Below are positions 61,776-64,000 of a stretch of DNA of 64,000 nt, piece after piece. The notes beneath the pieces were generated by a model. That model was not told the origin of the DNA. It did no database searches and worked only from the letters and a program-made list of their open reading frames with translations. Position numbers and translations under genes: made by a program. The DNA lies in the NCBI RefSeq assembly GCF_032027425.1, contig NZ_JAVSJA010000001.1, forward strand, positions 3,360,001 to 3,424,000. Reading direction: 5' to 3'. Position 1 is the first letter of the stretch; each line of letters begins with the position of its first letter. The DNA comes from Microcystis wesenbergii NRERC-220. GTDB taxonomy: Bacteria; Cyanobacteriota; Cyanobacteriia; Cyanobacteriales; Microcystaceae.

Positions 61776-62768
61776 ATGACCACCCAAAAAACCGCAAACA
61801 AAAACATAGGCTTTACCCATGAAGATTTTGCCGCCCTTCTAGACAAATACGATTATCATTTCAGTCCGGGAGATGTTGTCGCCGGGACTGTTTTCAGCAT
61901 GGAACCCCGGGGAGCGCTCATCGATATCGGTGCTAAAACCGCCGCTTTTATCCCCGTGCAGGAGATGTCGATCAACCGCGTCGATAATCCCGAAGAAGTT
62001 TTACAACCTAACGAAACCAGGGAGTTTTTCATTCTTACCGACGAGAATGAAGATGGACAGCTAACCCTGTCGATCCGTCGCATCGAATATATGCGCGCTT
62101 GGGAACGGGTGCGTCAATTGCAAAAAGAAGATGCTACCGTGCGCTCGAATGTTTTCGCCACTAACCGTGGTGGGGCATTAGTCAGGATTGAAGGTCTCCG
62201 CGGCTTTATCCCAGGTTCTCACATTAGCACCAGAGAAGCGAAAGAGGATTTAGTCGGTCAGGAATTGCCCTTAAAGTTTTTAGAAGTGGATGAGGATCGC
62301 AACCGTCTGGTTTTAAGTCATCGTCGCGCTTTAGTGGAACGCAAGATGAACGGTTTAGCCGTGGGACAGGTGGTAATCGGTTCCGTGCGCGGAATCAAGC
62401 CCTACGGTGCTTTCATTGATATCGGTGGAGTCAGTGGTTTACTGCATATTTCCGAAATCTCTCACGATCACATTGACACCCCCCACACGGTTTTCAATGT
62501 CAATGATGAGTTGAAAGTGATGATTATCGATCTCGATGCCGAAAGAGGTCGCATTTCCCTCTCGACTAAACAATTAGAACCAGAACCGGGAGATATGCTA
62601 AAAAATCGCCCATTAGTGTTTGAAAAAGCGGAAGAAATGGCGATTAAATACCGAGAAAAACGTCTAGCGGAAGCGGAAGGCCGGACCGTCTCGGAAGTAG
62701 TCGCAGAAATTGAAGTCCCTCCCGCCCTGGAAGAGGAAGATTTAGTTCTCGCCGCCGCCGAGGAGTAG
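61776..62768 (+). CDS. rps1: 30S ribosomal protein S1 (short cyanobacterial form)
   Basis: 330 residues with three S1 OB-fold domains (about 30-100, 116-184, 198-268); the third is canonical (GQVVIGSVRGIKPYGAFIDI then GGVSGLLHISEIS). Cyanobacterial and plastid S1 have this three-domain form, shorter than E. coli S1. Helps mRNA binding to the 30S subunit. The C-terminal acidic tail (EEEDLVLAAAEE) is typical. A CAGTTAT heptamer run begins right after the stop. Confidence 0.95.
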   Translation: MTTQKTANKNIGFTHEDFAALLDKYDYHFSPGDVVAGTVFSMEPRGALIDIGAKTAAFIPVQEMSINRVDNPEEVLQPNETREFFILTDENEDGQLTLSIRRIEYMRAWERVRQLQKEDATVRSNVFATNRGGALVRIEGLRGFIPGSHISTREAKEDLVGQELPLKFLEVDEDRNRLVLSHRRALVERKMNGLAVGQVVIGSVRGIKPYGAFIDIGGVSGLLHISEISHDHIDTPHTVFNVNDELKVMIIDLDAERGRISLSTKQLEPEPGDMLKNRPLVFEKAEEMAIKYREKRLAEAEGRTVSEVVAEIEVPPALEEEDLVLAAAEE

Positions 62769-62769
62769 G

Positions 62770-62800
62770 TCAGCTATCAGTTATCAGTTATCAGTTATCA
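62770..62800. repeat. CAGTTAT heptamer run after rps1
   Basis: Four CAGTTAT-type units directly after the rps1 stop codon, of the same family as the array at 27421-27572. Confidence 0.85.
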
Positions 62801-62892
62801 GATGTGAGTTTTTAGTGGACAGTCTTAAGTAGGGTCTGCGGCAATCCCCCGTGAAACAGGAAGCTCTCAACGACCTTGAGAGTAGTTCACTT

Positions 62893-63712
62893 TCAATCTT
62901 TAAAACCGACACTGCTGGCAACTCCTGTAATTCCGGTCATCTCCTCACTACTATTGGCATCGAGGAAACGATCCAAGTCATCAAAAGTGGTTCCGTAGGT
63001 AATAGTGTTATCGTCGTATCCTTTCAGACTGACGGTATGTTGCTCGAAAGCTTGGTGGAGATAGGGTAAACCGATGAGATAACTGTAGGTAGTTGCTCCG
63101 ATGGCTAAATCCCTACCCATTTCTTTAGTAGCCGACTCTAAACGAAAAGCGGCGTTGACTGTATCGCTGATCGCCGTATAATCTGGATGTTCACCGCTGC
63201 CAGTATTACCCACCATGGCATAACCGGTATTCACTGCCGCACCGATGCGTAATTTGAAGGGTAAAGGATATTGTTCGCTTAAGGCGCAGGTCACGTTGTA
63301 TAGTTGCGTAATTGCTGCGAAAATTTGCAGGATATCGTCTTGATGGACTTCCTGTTGGCCGTGAAACCAGATGGCCATGATCGCATCACCAATATATTTA
63401 TCTACCCAACTGCCGGAACTGCGGATAATACTCCCTGCATGGCGAAACCAATTGCCAATCAGAGAAGAAAGTATCTCACCTTCTCTCATTGACAAAAGTT
63501 CCATTGCGACTACCCAGATCGATCAGATAAAAATCTCCTGTTTCCGTGGATTGTAAAATAGCGTGATTACGAGAGATACAGTGATCTTTAATCATGATAT
63601 CGTTATCTTTGCCCCGTCCGATTGTCCAGTAAGGTCTCCCCACGAGAGGGAAAAAACGTTGTCCCTTCTCGGTATGGAGTAGTAAATAGGGATTTTGTCC
63701 TAGTAGAGCCAC
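62893..63712 (-). pseudogene. FHA / class III adenylate cyclase gene broken by an internal deletion
   Basis: From a GTG at 63712 the first 78 codons form an FHA domain (WTIGRGKDNDIMIKDHCISR, then NHAILQ and DLGSRNGTFVN) ending at a TGA (63476). In another frame (from about 63480) sequence resumes inside a class III cyclase catalytic domain: GSWVDKYIGDAIMAIWFHG and AVNTGYAMVGNTGSGEHPDY, on to 62893. FHA linker and the first catalytic region with the initial metal-binding Asp are missing. The junction is consistent with a deletion that also shifted the frame. Intact Microcystis relatives have FHA followed by a complete cyclase. Probably a dead cAMP-signalling gene. Confidence 0.8.
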
Positions 63713-63796
63713 GGGTGTATGAGCAGCGATAGACAGGGGGTGCTAACTATATAGTTTATTCTATTGACTAGAAATGGAAATGAGCTAGAAAAACCA

Positions 63797-64000
63797 TTAA
63801 GCCAGAGAAGCGGTAATCCAAAATAAACCATCGACTAAAATTGTACTCAATACGGCTCCGCTAAATGCCCACCAATGGCATACCCGTTTTTGCAAAGGAT
63901 AGATACCGATCGCTAGGAGCAGGTTGAGCAGCACGATCGCCCAACTGATGCCCCAGGGGGTCTGAATTTGGGCCAAGGCGTTATCAAATATCGGCGATAC
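63797..64000 (-). CDS. C-terminal part of a membrane protein (5' end outside window)
   Basis: 67 codons reading in from the right edge: ISWAIVLLNLLLAIGIYPLQ, then HWWAFSGAVLSTILVDGLFW and ITASLA, stop. Two TM helices are visible. No family recognised from this part. Same strand as the FHA/cyclase relic, 84 bp upstream of it. Confidence 0.75.
   Translation of the reverse strand, partial: VSPIFDNALAQIQTPWGISWAIVLLNLLLAIGIYPLQKRVCHWWAFSGAVLSTILVDGLFWITASLA

Overview
The window is chromosomal DNA of a unicellular bloom-forming cyanobacterium, most likely Microcystis aeruginosa or a close relative. The evidence is a photosystem II gene (psbT), an RbcR-type LysR regulator, a short cyanobacterial ribosomal protein S1, many HIP1-like GCGATCGC sites, moderate GC, and intergenic spaces packed with heptanucleotide tandem repeats and small transposon derivatives. 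I identified the taxon from gene content and style only.

Layout. 1-1550: TnpB-type IS gene (cut by the left edge), an older IS5-like transposase stub and an unexplained GC-rich patch. 1555-9300: small membrane proteins, a RecB-like/RNase H-like protein, a cystine-lyase-like PLP enzyme, a Snf2 ATPase whose 5' end abuts a MITE, and a Uma2 nuclease. 9415-24091: an accessory block bounded by a carotenoid oxygenase gene and a stray duplicate of that gene's 3' end. It holds Rpn/DUF4351 relics, a 2542-residue secreted protein with three sets of seven FG-GAP repeats, an orphan TumA-like antitoxin whose toxin is cut off by a repeat element, and a TIGR03032-TPR-OGT fusion. 24115-46822: mostly housekeeping genes (glsA, moeA, the fatty-acid run plsX-fabH-fabD, a PBP4-type carboxypeptidase, argC, rplY, purA, an LptF/G permease, the dgcA-dgcN pair, a DnaJ protein, a TVP38 protein, an isoamylase-type debranching enzyme).

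46898-51401 is the most interesting segment. It is a leftward operon encoding a Cas4-like PD-(D/E)XK nuclease, a long prokaryotic Argonaute with an apparently intact DEDD catalytic set, and a small coiled-coil protein. Divergent to it is an XRE repressor/ImmA-IrrE metallopeptidase pair. Two matching 19-bp dyads lie in the shared 156-bp promoter region, one of them on the -35 box of the xre promoter. I read this as a regulated, peptidase-inducible Argonaute defence cassette. A second defence-type locus at 55173-58430 is a STAND (NB-ARC/TPR) protein whose effector-like N-terminus is separated from the P-loop domain by one in-frame UGA, with no ATG, GTG or TTG between the UGA and a point well past the P-loop.

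58625-64000 returns to core genes: a MITE, an IS4-like stub, the L10 leader with rplJ-rplL, psbT, nrdR, rps1, then a deletion-fused FHA/adenylate cyclase relic and the end of a membrane protein gene. Five dispersed small-element families are recognisable across the window. Several host genes take start or stop codons from these elements or from heptamer repeats.
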